64,000 nucleotides of DNA from an uncultured Flavobacteriales bacterium (GCA_937974555.1 CALJKR010000074.1:1-64000); one strand, 5' to 3'; shown: positions 36,145-45,374, counted from the stretch's first letter. The notes: generated from the letters alone by a model not told the origin. Made by a program: numbers and translations.

Positions 36145-36840
36145 TTATTTGTTCGCGTTGTATCGCTCAGAAACGATGGTCCAGTTGATTACATTGAAAA
36201 ATGCGTTGATGTAATCGGGACGACGATTTTGGTAGTTCAAGTAGTAAGCATGTTCCCAAACGTCAATGCCCAAGATGGGGAAACCACCGCAAGTGCCGGG
36301 CATTAGCGGATTGTCTTGGTTGGGGGTAGAGCAAACTTCTACTTGTCCCCCTTTGTGTACGCAAAGCCAAGCCCATCCTGAACCAAATCGGGTAGTAGCG
36401 GCCTTTGCAAAGGCATCTTTGAAGTTTTCGAAAGAACCATAAGCAGCGTTAATCGCGTCAGCCAACTCTCCTTCAGGTGCGGTAGCTCCACCGGGAGTCA
36501 TGATGGTCCAAAAAAGGTTGTGGTTGTAAAATCCACCTCCGTTGTTACGAATGGCTGGGGTATCAAAACCTTCAACCATTACCTCTTCAATTGATTTTCC
36601 AGCCAATGGAGAGTTCTCCAAGGCAGCATTCAAATTGTTGGTGTATGCCGCGTGGTGCTTGGAATGGTGAATTTCCATGGTTCTTGCATCGATGTGCGGT
36701 TCCAATGCGTCGTAAGCATATGGAAGAGGGGCTAATTCAAATTTCATATTGGTTTTTTTTTGCGAAAATAGTTTACTCGTTGAAAGGTTGCTGAATAAGA
36801 TGATCAACACCCATGAAAAAAGTTTAAAATTCAGTTTCAT
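36145..36840 (-). CDS. sodA: Superoxide dismutase (Fe/Mn), probably exported
   Basis: The 231-residue protein converts superoxide to peroxide. The SOD core shows HHSKHHAAYTNNLNAAL, a DVWEHAYYLNYQNRRPDYI region with metal-binding Asp and His, and GSGWAWLCV. From the ATG at 36840 there is a 31-residue N-terminal extension (MKLNFKLFSWVLIILFSNLS, ending LFSQKKTN). It looks like a signal peptide with cleavage before Gln, common in Bacteroidota. An internal ATG at 36747 would give a normal cytoplasmic form, and the sequence alone does not exclude it. The stop is two bases before ispG. Confidence 0.88.
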   Translation of the reverse strand: MKLNFKLFSWVLIILFSNLSTSKLFSQKKTNMKFELAPLPYAYDALEPHIDARTMEIHHSKHHAAYTNNLNAALENSPLAGKSIEEVMVEGFDTPAIRNNGGGFYNHNLFWTIMTPGGATAPEGELADAINAAYGSFENFKDAFAKAATTRFGSGWAWLCVHKGGQVEVCSTPNQDNPLMPGTCGGFPILGIDVWEHAYYLNYQNRRPDYINAFFNVINWTIVSERYNANK

Positions 36841-36959
36841 TAACCTTAAAAAAAATAAGTTACAAAATTGTTCATTTATGGCTTTAAATCGGAATTCCTT
36901 TTCGATATTTGCACGGGAGTGCGTGCACTTCTAAACCGAACAAATAATATTGAAACCAA

Positions 36960-37985
36960 ATGGGATTGTTTAGCTTCCTCACGCAGGAAATTGCTATAGA
37001 CTTGGGTACCGCCAACACCATCATCATCATGAATGACAAGGTTTTGGTGGATGAGCCCTCAATTATCGCCAAAGACCGTACCTCTGGAAAGACCGTTGCT
37101 GTAGGTCGCCAGGCACAACAGATGCATGGGAAGACCCATGAAAACATCAAAACCATTCGTCCTTTGAAAGATGGTGTTATCGCTGATTTCCATGCTGCTG
37201 AGGACATGATCAAGGGAATGATCAAGATGATCAACCGTGGTCGAAATTTGTTTCAGCCATCCTTGCGTATGGTGATTTGTATTCCTTCTGGTATTACGGA
37301 AGTAGAAAAGCGTGCGGTAAAAGACAGTGCAGAGCATGCAGGAGCCAAGGAGGTTTATTTGATTCATGAGCCCATGGCAGCAGCCATTGGAATTGGAATC
37401 GATGTGGAAGAGCCCATGGGAAACATGGTGATTGACATCGGAGGTGGAACTTCAGAAATCGCGGTAATCGCCTTGGGCGGTATCGTTACAGATAAAAACA
37501 TCAGAGTGGCTGGTGATGAGTTGACCAAAGACATTGAAGATTATATGCGCCGTCAGCACAACCTCCAAGTGGGAGAGCGCACCGCGGAGCAAATCAAAAT
37601 TGAAGTGGGAGCGGCCTTGCCGGAGCTGGACAACCCACCTGCGGATTATAGCGTGCGCGGTCGTGACATGCTTTCAGGAATTCCAAAGGAAATCAAAGTG
37701 AGCTACTCTGAAATTGCAGGCGCATTGGACGGTAGTATCAGCAAGATTGAAGAGGCAATCATGAGTTGTTTGGACAATACCCCACCCGAATTGTCAGCGG
37801 ATATTTACAAAACCGGAATTTATTTGGCCGGTGGTGGTGGTTTGTTGCGTGGTTTGGATAAGCGAATTCAAATGAAAACCAAGTTGCCTGTGCACGTGGC
37901 TGAAGATCCATTGCGCGCAGTAGCCCGCGGTACGGGAATCGCTTTGAAAAACATCAATCGCTTCCAATTCTTAATGAGAGAGTAA
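36960..37985 (+). CDS. mreB: Rod shape-determining protein MreB
   Basis: MreB is the bacterial actin that guides side-wall peptidoglycan synthesis. The 341-residue protein has the phosphate-1 motif IAIDLGTANTIIIMNDKVLV at residue 11. The phosphate-2 motif is IDIGGGTSEIAVIALGG near 160 and the adenosine motif YLAGGGGLLRGLDKRI near 285. The N-terminus has the amphipathic membrane-binding start MGLFSFLTQE. It is first in the five-gene mreBCD-pbp2-rodA operon, divergent from sodA with a 119-base gap. Confidence 0.97.
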   Translation: MGLFSFLTQEIAIDLGTANTIIIMNDKVLVDEPSIIAKDRTSGKTVAVGRQAQQMHGKTHENIKTIRPLKDGVIADFHAAEDMIKGMIKMINRGRNLFQPSLRMVICIPSGITEVEKRAVKDSAEHAGAKEVYLIHEPMAAAIGIGIDVEEPMGNMVIDIGGGTSEIAVIALGGIVTDKNIRVAGDELTKDIEDYMRRQHNLQVGERTAEQIKIEVGAALPELDNPPADYSVRGRDMLSGIPKEIKVSYSEIAGALDGSISKIEEAIMSCLDNTPPELSADIYKTGIYLAGGGGLLRGLDKRIQMKTKLPVHVAEDPLRAVARGTGIALKNINRFQFLMRE

Positions 37986-38000
37986 TTTGCTGTTTAGGGA

Positions 38001-38852
38001 ATGAAGAATATTATTGAGCTGATCAAGCGTCATTTCGTTTTCATTCTATTTGTCATCTTGTTTATTTTTTCAGGTGCCGTTTTGTTTTCTTCCAATCGTT
38101 ACCAGCGTGCTGCTTTTTTGCAGCAGAGTTCGGATTGGGTAGGGAAAATCTATGGCTGGCGCGATGAACTTCAACGTTACTTGCGTCTTAAAGAAATCAA
38201 TGATCAATTGGCATTGGAAAATGCCACGCTTCGTGCGGGAATGCCAGACAATTTCTTTGTCTTGGACACCTCCGTGGGACAGAAGGAAGATACATTGCGA
38301 AGACAACGCTACTCCTATCGCAGTGCGCGGGTGGTGAATGCATCCGTTAATCGCGAGAACAATTATTTGACCTTGGATAGGGGGTTGTTTGGTGGTATAC
38401 GTCCCAACATGGGGGTTATCAGCAATGGAAGTGTAGTAGGAGTAGTCAGCAGTGTGAGTGATAACTTTGCTGTTGTTTTACCCATACTGAATTCTAAGTT
38501 TCAAGAGAGTGTGAAGATGAAAGGTTCCGGAGATTTTGGTTTGATCGCTTGGCCTCCCGGATCAGATCCCGCCTATGCCGATGTGCGTGATATTCCCAAA
38601 CATGTGCAGGTGAATATTGGAGATACAGTGCTTACGACCGGATTTGGTTCTCACTTCCCCAATGATTTGTTGATAGGCTATATCAGCGAAATCAATGATC
38701 AGCCAGAAGAGAACTTCCACCGCATCAAGATTCTGTTGTCTACGGATTTTCGCAAGCTGAGCTACGTTCAAGTAGTAAGTGATATTTTCAAAGAAGAGCA
38801 AGACTCATTGTTGAACCAACAACGCATCCACGATGACACAGATACCCCTTAA
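38001..38852 (+). CDS. mreC: Rod shape-determining protein MreC
   Basis: MreC is a periplasmic scaffold of the elongasome. The 283-residue protein has one N-terminal membrane helix (FVLFIVILFIFSGAVLF-type, residues 12-30). A coiled-coil segment (LRLKEINDQLALENATLR near 62) and the beta-rich MreC domain (LTLDRGLFGGIRPNMGVI near 122, GDTVLTTGFGSHFPNDLL near 210) follow. The last 20 bases overlap mreD. Confidence 0.95.
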   Translation: MKNIIELIKRHFVFILFVILFIFSGAVLFSSNRYQRAAFLQQSSDWVGKIYGWRDELQRYLRLKEINDQLALENATLRAGMPDNFFVLDTSVGQKEDTLRRQRYSYRSARVVNASVNRENNYLTLDRGLFGGIRPNMGVISNGSVVGVVSSVSDNFAVVLPILNSKFQESVKMKGSGDFGLIAWPPGSDPAYADVRDIPKHVQVNIGDTVLTTGFGSHFPNDLLIGYISEINDQPEENFHRIKILLSTDFRKLSYVQVVSDIFKEEQDSLLNQQRIHDDTDTP

Positions 38853-39351
38853 TATTCTTCGCATCGTATTTCTTGTTTTTTTGCAAGCCTTGGTTGTTTC
38901 AAGGTTGCAAGTATTGGATGGATTCATCTTGCCATGGGTGTACATTTTTGCCATTTTGATGTTGCCATTTGAGACACCCAAATGGTTGGTTTTGGTCATT
39001 GCTTTTGTGGTGGGGTATGTGATGGATTTGTTTTCAGGTCCCATGGGGATGCACATGACGGCCTGTACCGTTTTGGGTTGGTTGCAACCGATGGTTCAGC
39101 GCATTTTATCACCACGTGAGGGGTATGAGGTTAACCAAGAACCCACCATTCAAAAACAGGGTTTGCGCTGGTACCTCACCTACGCCGGGATTCTTACATT
39201 CTGTCATCATTTTATTTTGTTCTTTGCTGAGACCTTGCGGTTTACCCCATTTTTTTATCAATTGGGTCACATCTTATTCAGTGCAATGGCCACCGTGGTT
39301 TTAATGGTGATTGGCCAATATTTGATTTCTGTTCAAAAAGGTAGAGGATAA
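38833..39351 (+). CDS. mreD: Rod shape-determining protein MreD
   Basis: MreD is a small polytopic membrane protein of the elongasome. The 172-residue sequence has about five hydrophobic helices, including VSRLQVLDGFILPWVYIFAI, VLVIAFVVGYVMDLFSGP and LFSAMATVVLMVIGQYLIS. The position between mreC and pbp2 is diagnostic. It overlaps mreC by 20 bases and is followed two bases later by pbp2. Confidence 0.9.
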   Translation: MTQIPLNILRIVFLVFLQALVVSRLQVLDGFILPWVYIFAILMLPFETPKWLVLVIAFVVGYVMDLFSGPMGMHMTACTVLGWLQPMVQRILSPREGYEVNQEPTIQKQGLRWYLTYAGILTFCHHFILFFAETLRFTPFFYQLGHILFSAMATVVLMVIGQYLISVQKGRG

Positions 39352-39353
39352 AA

Positions 39354-41159
39354 ATGGACGGACGTCGTTATACCCTGATAGTCATTGTGCTCATAGTTGC
39401 GTCCATTTATTTGATACGCATCTTCTCTTTGCAAGTGGTCAGTTCATACTGGTCTGATCGCGGGACAGCCCTTACAGAAAAAGAGGTGGTTGTTTATCCC
39501 AGTCGCGGGGTTATTTATGATCGAAATTTAAAAGTATTGGTGACCTCGCAAACGGTTTACGATTTGATGGTATTGCCCAAGGACGTTTTGCCATTTGATA
39601 CAACACGTTTTTGTGAAATTGTGAATTTGACCAAGGAGGAACTCAAAGCCATTTTAAAAAAGGCCGTTACTTACCCCAATGTCAAGTACAAGCCTTCTCC
39701 GGTGATCAAGCAGATGAAGCCGGAAGAGTATGCACCCATTGCGGGAGAGTTGTATCAGTTCAAGGGGTTTTATGCCCAAGCCAGAACCTTGCGTGTTTAT
39801 CCAGAAAAAGCAGGCGCTTTGTTATTGGGCGATGTGGGCGAGGTAACCAAGGCGCTGATGGAGAAATATCCTGAATACAAAAAGGGAGATTACATAGGAT
39901 TGAGTGGCATTGAGAAGGCCTATGAGAATGAATTGCGGGGGCAGCGCGGAATCAAATATGTATTCAGAGACAATTTGGGTGTAGAGCGTCAAGTGGCCAA
40001 TGGAACTTTGGATGTCAAGGCCATAGAAGGAACACATGTGGTTTCCTCCATTGATGCTGAATTGCAGAAGTACGGCGAAAAATTGCTGCAAAACAAGCGC
40101 GGTTGCGTCGTGGCTATTGAGCCCAAGACCGGTGAAATTTTGGCCATGGTTTCTTCACCAACATTTGATCCCAACTTGTTGTTGGGTCGTGCCAGAGGGA
40201 AGAACTTTTTGGCCCTGAGCAGGGACAAACAAAAGCCTTTGTTTAACCGAGCCACGCAGGCCCAATACCGTCCAGGATCTATTTTTAAAATTGCACAATC
40301 ACTAACGGCCATGCAAATGGGCGCGATTACCAAGGAAACCCGAATTCCTTGCAATAGAGCACTGATTGGTTGCCATGGAAGCCACAGCATGGACGATTTG
40401 GAAATGGCTATCGTGCACTCATGTAATCCCTATTTCCGCGGAGTGCTGCAACGTGTAGTTGAAGGTGGACGGGTAAAAGGAAGTAGAAACAAAGATGCAC
40501 ATGTGGGATTGGGATTGTGGCGAGAGCAGATGATGAAGTTTGGATTTGGAACCAACTTGATGACCGATATTCCCGGTGTCAAAAAGGGAATGGTGCCCAG
40601 CCCTGAATATTACGACCGTGCCTACGGAAAAGAATCTTGGAATTTCAGCACCATTTATTCCATCAGTATTGGGGAAGGGGAGATGCTGGTAACTCCCATT
40701 CAGATGTGCAATCTGGCGTGCATTGTAGCCAATCGTGGATATTATTATTCGCCGCATACTGTAAAGAGTGTGGGTATCGGAGGAAAGCCCCGTCCTGAGT
40801 TTTTAGAAAAGCACGATGTTGGCGTTCGTTCGGATTACTTTGATGTTGTGATTTCTGCCATGGAGAAAGTAGTAGGACCCGGAGGAACGGCCAATGGCGC
40901 CAAGTTGCAGGATATTGTGATTTGTGGAAAAACGGGAACAGTACAAAACGAACCCAGAAAGGACCACAGTGTCTTTGTATGTTTCGCACCCAAAGAAAAC
41001 CCCAAAATAGCCTTGGCTGTGTACGTAGAAAATTGCGGGTTTGGCGGAACATGGGCGGCTCCCATCGCGAGTTTGATGATTGAACAATATCTCAACGGCG
41101 AAATCAAAAACGTGGAGAGAGAGAAGCATATTTTGGAACAGAATTTCTTGAATCAATAA
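39354..41159 (+). CDS. mrdA: Penicillin-binding protein 2 (elongasome transpeptidase)
   Basis: PBP2 crosslinks peptidoglycan during elongation. The 601-residue protein has an N-terminal membrane anchor (LIVIVLIVASIYLIRIFSLQ) and a pedestal domain with YPSRGVIYDRN. The transpeptidase domain has SxxK in RPGSIFKIAQS near residue 307, SxN in VHSCNPYF near 359 and KTG in CGKTGTVQNE near 526. It abuts rodA (stop TAA then ATG), its functional partner. Confidence 0.96.
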   Translation: MDGRRYTLIVIVLIVASIYLIRIFSLQVVSSYWSDRGTALTEKEVVVYPSRGVIYDRNLKVLVTSQTVYDLMVLPKDVLPFDTTRFCEIVNLTKEELKAILKKAVTYPNVKYKPSPVIKQMKPEEYAPIAGELYQFKGFYAQARTLRVYPEKAGALLLGDVGEVTKALMEKYPEYKKGDYIGLSGIEKAYENELRGQRGIKYVFRDNLGVERQVANGTLDVKAIEGTHVVSSIDAELQKYGEKLLQNKRGCVVAIEPKTGEILAMVSSPTFDPNLLLGRARGKNFLALSRDKQKPLFNRATQAQYRPGSIFKIAQSLTAMQMGAITKETRIPCNRALIGCHGSHSMDDLEMAIVHSCNPYFRGVLQRVVEGGRVKGSRNKDAHVGLGLWREQMMKFGFGTNLMTDIPGVKKGMVPSPEYYDRAYGKESWNFSTIYSISIGEGEMLVTPIQMCNLACIVANRGYYYSPHTVKSVGIGGKPRPEFLEKHDVGVRSDYFDVVISAMEKVVGPGGTANGAKLQDIVICGKTGTVQNEPRKDHSVFVCFAPKENPKIALAVYVENCGFGGTWAAPIASLMIEQYLNGEIKNVEREKHILEQNFLNQ

Positions 41160-42491
41160 ATGAGTAGAAATAGAAATACCAGCGTAGTAGGACCCATTGA
41201 TTGGACCATCATTGGCATTTGGATTTTCTTCATTGTATTTGGATGGATGACCATTTATAGCGCTGCTTATGATAGTGAGCATCCGATGCCATTTGATTTT
41301 GCCAAGGAATATGGTAAGCAAATGATGTGGATTGGGATTTCCGTGGTGTTGGCCATATTTACCTTGTATGTGGAGGGCGATTTCTTTGCCAAGTTTGCTT
41401 GGGTGATATATGGGTTTTTTGTCTTGCTGCTAGCACTCGTATTGGTCATTGGTAAAGAAGTCAATGGTGCAAAGGCTTGGTTTGGTGTCGGGAGTTTTGG
41501 TATTCAACCTTCGGAGTTTTCTAAAATTGGTGTCGGTTTGGTATTGGCCAAATACATTGCCTCCATTGGGGGCGGCCAATTGAAAAATTACCGCAGTCGT
41601 GTGTTCTCTGCTGTTATCATTGGTATTCCAGCGGGATTGATATTATTGCAGCCCGATGTTGGTTCTCTGTTGACTTTTGTAGCTTTTGTCTTTGTGATGT
41701 ACCGTGAGGGATTATCTGGTAACGTATTGATTGTGGGATTTGCGGCCATCTTGTTTGGCGTATTGTCCATTGTGTCTGGGGCAAGTACAGCGATGATTCC
41801 GTTTTACGGAGAACAAAGTGGCGTGTGGGTATTGATTATCGTCATCGCCGTTTTGATGTTATTGGTTTTGCTTTATACCCGAAATTTTATACCTCCACGC
41901 AATCGCAGGAAGATGTACGTTTTGGTCACGGTCGGCGCCATTGCCGCTTCTTCCTTTAGCTACTCTGTTTCTTATATCGTAGATAACATTTTGGAGAAAC
42001 ACCACAAAGAGCGGATTTACGTCATGCTTTCGCTTCCTGTGGAACGCAAGGACGCAGACTACAATTCAGAGATGGCCAAAATTACAGTGGGTATGGGCGG
42101 ATTCTTTGGAAAGGGCTGGTTGGATGGACCGATGACCCAAAATAATTACGTACCCGAGCAATGGACGGATTTTATTTTTAGCGCAGTAGCGGAAGAATGG
42201 GGATTCCTGGGGAGTTTGATATTGATCGCTACCTATGTCTATCTCATCATTCGCTTGATGCTCATTGCTGATCGTCAACGGTCTGAATTTTCAAGGGTTT
42301 ACGGATATTGCGTGGCATTTATCTTTTTCATGCACTTTTTGATCAATATCGGGATGGTGATTGGGTTGGCGCCCATCATTGGTATTCCTTTGCCGTTTTT
42401 TAGCTACGGAGGATCTTCCTTGATGGCATTTACACTGTTGCTCTTTATCATGGTCCGACTGGACTCAGAGCGCTGGAGTGTGCTCAAGTAA
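41160..42491 (+). CDS. rodA: Peptidoglycan glycosyltransferase RodA (SEDS family)
   Basis: RodA polymerises glycan strands together with PBP2. The 443-residue protein has about ten membrane helices. SEDS phrases include YGKQMMWIGISVVLAI, FGIQPSEFSKIGVGLVLAKY and MVIGLAPIIGIPLPFFSYGG followed by SSL near the C-terminus. The periplasmic loop around residue 290 carries PVERKDADYNSEMAKI and GWLDGPMTQNNYVPE, typical of the family. Its stop abuts the convergent mlaF-type gene with no gap. Confidence 0.95.
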   Translation: MSRNRNTSVVGPIDWTIIGIWIFFIVFGWMTIYSAAYDSEHPMPFDFAKEYGKQMMWIGISVVLAIFTLYVEGDFFAKFAWVIYGFFVLLLALVLVIGKEVNGAKAWFGVGSFGIQPSEFSKIGVGLVLAKYIASIGGGQLKNYRSRVFSAVIIGIPAGLILLQPDVGSLLTFVAFVFVMYREGLSGNVLIVGFAAILFGVLSIVSGASTAMIPFYGEQSGVWVLIIVIAVLMLLVLLYTRNFIPPRNRRKMYVLVTVGAIAASSFSYSVSYIVDNILEKHHKERIYVMLSLPVERKDADYNSEMAKITVGMGGFFGKGWLDGPMTQNNYVPEQWTDFIFSAVAEEWGFLGSLILIATYVYLIIRLMLIADRQRSEFSRVYGYCVAFIFFMHFLINIGMVIGLAPIIGIPLPFFSYGGSSLMAFTLLLFIMVRLDSERWSVLK

Positions 42492-43247
42492 TTACTTGAA
42501 CTTGTCCTTGATTTCTCTCATAAATTGAGAGGCAAATACAAAATCATTCAGTAACGGATGCTGCGATTTTAAGATGCTCTTTCTATCGCCATTCCATACA
42601 AATTCTCCTTTAGAAATAAAGTGAATGGTGTCCGCAATTTCGATAACCGAGTTCATATCATGACTGATGACCACAGTGGTCATGTTGTATTGATCAGTCA
42701 ATTGACGAACCAGCTTATCAATCATGATACTGGTCAGAGGATCCAAGCCAGAGTTGGGTTCATCAACAAAAAGATATTTTGGATTTAAGGCGATGGCACG
42801 GGCCAATCCTGTTCTTTTTTTCATTCCACCAGAGAGTTCACTGGGAAATAATTTGTTCTTGCCTTGCAAACCCACTTGCTCCAGAATCTCTTCCGTTCGT
42901 TTGTCCCTTTCCCCTTTGGTGAATTTGGTAAACATGACCATGGGAAATTGAATGTTTTCTTCCACGGTCATGGAGTCAAAAAGCGCAGCACCTTGGAACA
43001 ACATGCCGATATTGGTTCGCACAGTTTTTCTATCCCAACGGTCCATTGCGGTAAAGTCATGGTCGTCGTATATGATACTCCCTTGATCCACCTCCACCAA
43101 CCCCACCATGCACTTGGTGAGCACACTTTTTCCTTCTCCGCTTTTACCGATGATGAAATTGACTTTACCGGTTTCGAAAGTGCAAGAAATGCCTTTTAAA
43201 ACTTGCGTATCGCCAAATGATTTCTGTATGTCTTTGAGTTGAATCAC
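42492..43247 (-). CDS. ABC transporter ATP-binding protein (MlaF-type)
   Basis: This 251-residue ATPase has Walker A GKSGEGKSVLTKC, the signature LSGGMKKRTGLARAIA and Walker B KYLFVDEPNSGLDPLT, followed by the switch His in VISHDMNSV. The GGMKKR variant of the signature is typical of the MlaF/Ttg2A group, which moves phospholipids between the membranes. It overlaps the permease gene by four bases. The Mce-type substrate-binding gene is not in the window. Confidence 0.9.
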   Translation of the reverse strand: MIQLKDIQKSFGDTQVLKGISCTFETGKVNFIIGKSGEGKSVLTKCMVGLVEVDQGSIIYDDHDFTAMDRWDRKTVRTNIGMLFQGAALFDSMTVEENIQFPMVMFTKFTKGERDKRTEEILEQVGLQGKNKLFPSELSGGMKKRTGLARAIALNPKYLFVDEPNSGLDPLTSIMIDKLVRQLTDQYNMTTVVISHDMNSVIEIADTIHFISKGEFVWNGDRKSILKSQHPLLNDFVFASQFMREIKDKFK

Positions 43248-43984
43248 AGGAGGAGCAATTGGGTCAATAAAAAGTCGGCTACCAAAATAATTACAATGGA
43301 ATAGACCACTGCTCGCGTGCTTCCTTGTCCTACTTCCAATGCACCGCCTTGGGTGTTGTATCCATGGTAAGAAGACACACTGGTCATGATAAAGGCAAAG
43401 AAAAAAGTTTTAATGACCGAATAGGCAACATCCCAAATTCTAAAATCGTATTGTGCACCATATTCAAAATCGGCAAAGGAAACATTGCCACTTAAAATGG
43501 CAATCGAAGCGCCACCGGCGACCCCCACAAACATCGCGAGTAAAACCAAAAATGGAATAATAAAAACAGCCGCGATGATTTTGGGCAAGATCAAATAACT
43601 GGCAGAGTTGATTCCCATGATGTCCAGAGCGTCTATCTGATCCGATATTCTCATGGTGCCGATTTCCGAGGCAATGTTGCTGCCTACTTTACCACTGATA
43701 ATTAGACAAACTACCGTAGATGAAAATTCCAAAATAATGGACTGTCTGGTGGTGTATCCAATGGTCCACCTGGGTATCCATCCACTCTCGATGTTGGAAG
43801 CGGTTTGGATGGCGACAACAGCCCCCATGAATAGAACCAACAAAGAAACAATGCCCACCGATTGCAAACCAATTTTATCCATCTCACGAATAACCAAAGG
43901 AGGATACACGCGAAATTTTTCTGGTCTCGAGAAAACCCGACCCATCAATATGGAATATCTACCGATGCTACTGAAGATTGGCAT
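43244..43984 (-). CDS. MlaE-family lipid ABC transporter permease
   Basis: This 246-residue protein has about five membrane helices and MlaE family phrases. These are GSNIASEIGTMRISDQIDAL, DIMGINSASYLILPKIIA and HGYNTQGGALEVGQGSTRAV. It pairs with the adjacent ATPase in a transporter for lipid asymmetry or organic-solvent tolerance. It is the first gene of a two-gene minus-strand unit. Confidence 0.9.
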   Translation of the reverse strand: MPIFSSIGRYSILMGRVFSRPEKFRVYPPLVIREMDKIGLQSVGIVSLLVLFMGAVVAIQTASNIESGWIPRWTIGYTTRQSIILEFSSTVVCLIISGKVGSNIASEIGTMRISDQIDALDIMGINSASYLILPKIIAAVFIIPFLVLLAMFVGVAGGASIAILSGNVSFADFEYGAQYDFRIWDVAYSVIKTFFFAFIMTSVSSYHGYNTQGGALEVGQGSTRAVVYSIVIILVADFLLTQLLLL

Positions 43985-43988
43985 GTGT

Positions 43989-43996
43989 CAAAAATA
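43989..43996 (-). promoter_or_regulatory. Possible -7 box of the MlaE/MlaF unit
   Basis: On the minus strand TATTTTTG matches TAnnTTTG and ends five bases before the start codon. No TTG lies at the 19-base spacing. Confidence 0.3.
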
Positions 43997-44068
43997 AACT
44001 GAAATTCTGCCCATAATCTTTAAAAAAGTGAAAGGATATTCAGTACTTTCGGTGAACAAGTTTGGTAT

Positions 44069-44191
44069 ATGAAAAAAGTAATTTGGATCGCTGCAATTTT
44101 GTTTTTGGCCTCGTGTACAACCCACAAAAAGAAGCCAAAATGCAATACATGTCCCAAGTGGGATGATCGAATTGAGCAGCCTCAATATTAA
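44069..44191 (+). CDS. Tiny lipoprotein with CNTCPKW motif
   Basis: This 40-residue gene begins MKKVIWIAAILFLASCTTHK. LASC is a lipobox with the lipidated Cys at residue 16. The mature part is only 25 residues and contains KCNTCPKWDD, so two further cysteines form a CxxC. Short lipoproteins with a C-x2-CP-x-W/F pattern occur widely in Flavobacteriia; their function is unknown to me. It lies 15 bases before the SprT-like gene and is probably cotranscribed. Confidence 0.65.
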   Translation: MKKVIWIAAILFLASCTTHKKKPKCNTCPKWDDRIEQPQY

Positions 44192-44206
44192 TATTTCTCT
44201 TTCAAG

Positions 44207-44851
44207 GTGTTGGCAAAAAATTCAACGGATTTAGAATCCGTACTTGCTCGTTTTATCCCTGCGGCAGCGGTTCCTTTGGCCTGCGAGTGGTTGAGAAGAT
44301 ATCCGCATCACATTGAAATTACGGGACCCAGAAAAACCAAGCAAGGAGATTTTTCAGTTCGTCCGGATCGGAAAAAACACCAGATAACCGTGAATGGCAA
44401 TCTCAATCCATATGCTTTTTTGATCACCCTTATGCATGAGTTGGCCCACTTGATCACCTTCATGGAGCATGGGATGCATGTCAAACCCCATGGAGACGAG
44501 TGGAAGAATAATTTTAAGAAAACTTTGGGCCCCTTCTTACAATTGCCGATTTTTCCGCAAGATGTACATCACGCTGTTCATCATTATTTGTCCAATCCTG
44601 ACGCCGCTACTTGTAGCAATATTCCCCTTTCTGTGGTGTTGGCCAAATATGACCGGCACAGCAATCCCAATGTGGTGTTACTGGAGACCTTGCATGACGG
44701 TTGGAACTTCTATTATGGTAAAGAAAAAAGAGAATTCATGCGGATTAAAAAAAATCGAACACGAATTCTCTGTAGAGAGATTAGCACCGGCAACGAATAT
44801 CTATTCTCACCGGTTACCAAGGTTTTAAAATCTGAACATCACCGGCATTAG
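44207..44851 (+). CDS. SprT-like zinc-binding protein
   Basis: The 214-residue protein carries a SprT-like domain with the zinc-metallopeptidase motif HELAH at residues 77-81 and a third likely ligand in KPHGDEWK (His 95). SprT/Spartan domains cleave or handle DNA-protein crosslinks in some lineages; the bacterial role is unclear. There is no upstream ATG. The start must be GTG at 44207 or TTG at 44210, or else the N-terminal 75 residues would be lost. The C-terminus (REFMRIKKNRTRILCREIST) is basic. Confidence 0.85.
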   Translation: MLAKNSTDLESVLARFIPAAAVPLACEWLRRYPHHIEITGPRKTKQGDFSVRPDRKKHQITVNGNLNPYAFLITLMHELAHLITFMEHGMHVKPHGDEWKNNFKKTLGPFLQLPIFPQDVHHAVHHYLSNPDAATCSNIPLSVVLAKYDRHSNPNVVLLETLHDGWNFYYGKEKREFMRIKKNRTRILCREISTGNEYLFSPVTKVLKSEHHRH

Positions 44852-45330
44852 TGCGCCAGTTTGGCCAATTGCTCTTCGAGCTCAGCCTCGTCACCTTCTG
44901 CGTAATTGTTATGTGACCAAACCACTTTGCCAGAACCGTCAATCAAGAAAGTGTGTGGGACGTTGTTAACGCCCATGGCTTGTGCAAATTTTTTGTTTGA
45001 ATCAAGGATGATGTTGTAATCCCAAGAAACGCTGTTTACATAAGGAGCAACGCGCGCAACAGAACGTTGGTCATCGATGCTAATGGCATAAATGGTTACG
45101 CCATATTTTTCTTGCCATTCTTTGTAGTAGTCTACATAATTGTTGAGTTCTTTTTTGCATGGTGCGCACCAGGTAGCCCAAAAGCAAAATAAAATGGGCT
45201 TCCCTTTGCTCAAGGTTGACATATTCACGTCATTGCCACTCAAATCTTTCAAAGTGATGGCGGGAATGCTTTGCGCGTTGCTGAATAAAACAACACAAGA
45301 CAAAGCGAAAGTGAGGAATAAATTTTTCAT
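44848..45330 (-). CDS. Exported TlpA-like thioredoxin-family protein
   Basis: The 160-residue protein has a signal peptide (MKNLFLTFALSCVVLFSNAQ) and a thioredoxin fold with the redox motif CAPC in FWATWCAPCKKEL (Cys 55 and 58). The cis-Pro phrase VNNVPHTFLIDGSGKV is near 128. It is probably a periplasmic or surface thiol reductant. It lies downstream of another redoxin gene, but a terminator separates them. Confidence 0.9.
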   Translation of the reverse strand: MKNLFLTFALSCVVLFSNAQSIPAITLKDLSGNDVNMSTLSKGKPILFCFWATWCAPCKKELNNYVDYYKEWQEKYGVTIYAISIDDQRSVARVAPYVNSVSWDYNIILDSNKKFAQAMGVNNVPHTFLIDGSGKVVWSHNNYAEGDEAELEEQLAKLAH

Positions 45331-45374
45331 GATTTTTCGTTACACAAGTATAATACCAAAGCAGGAGAGGAGCA

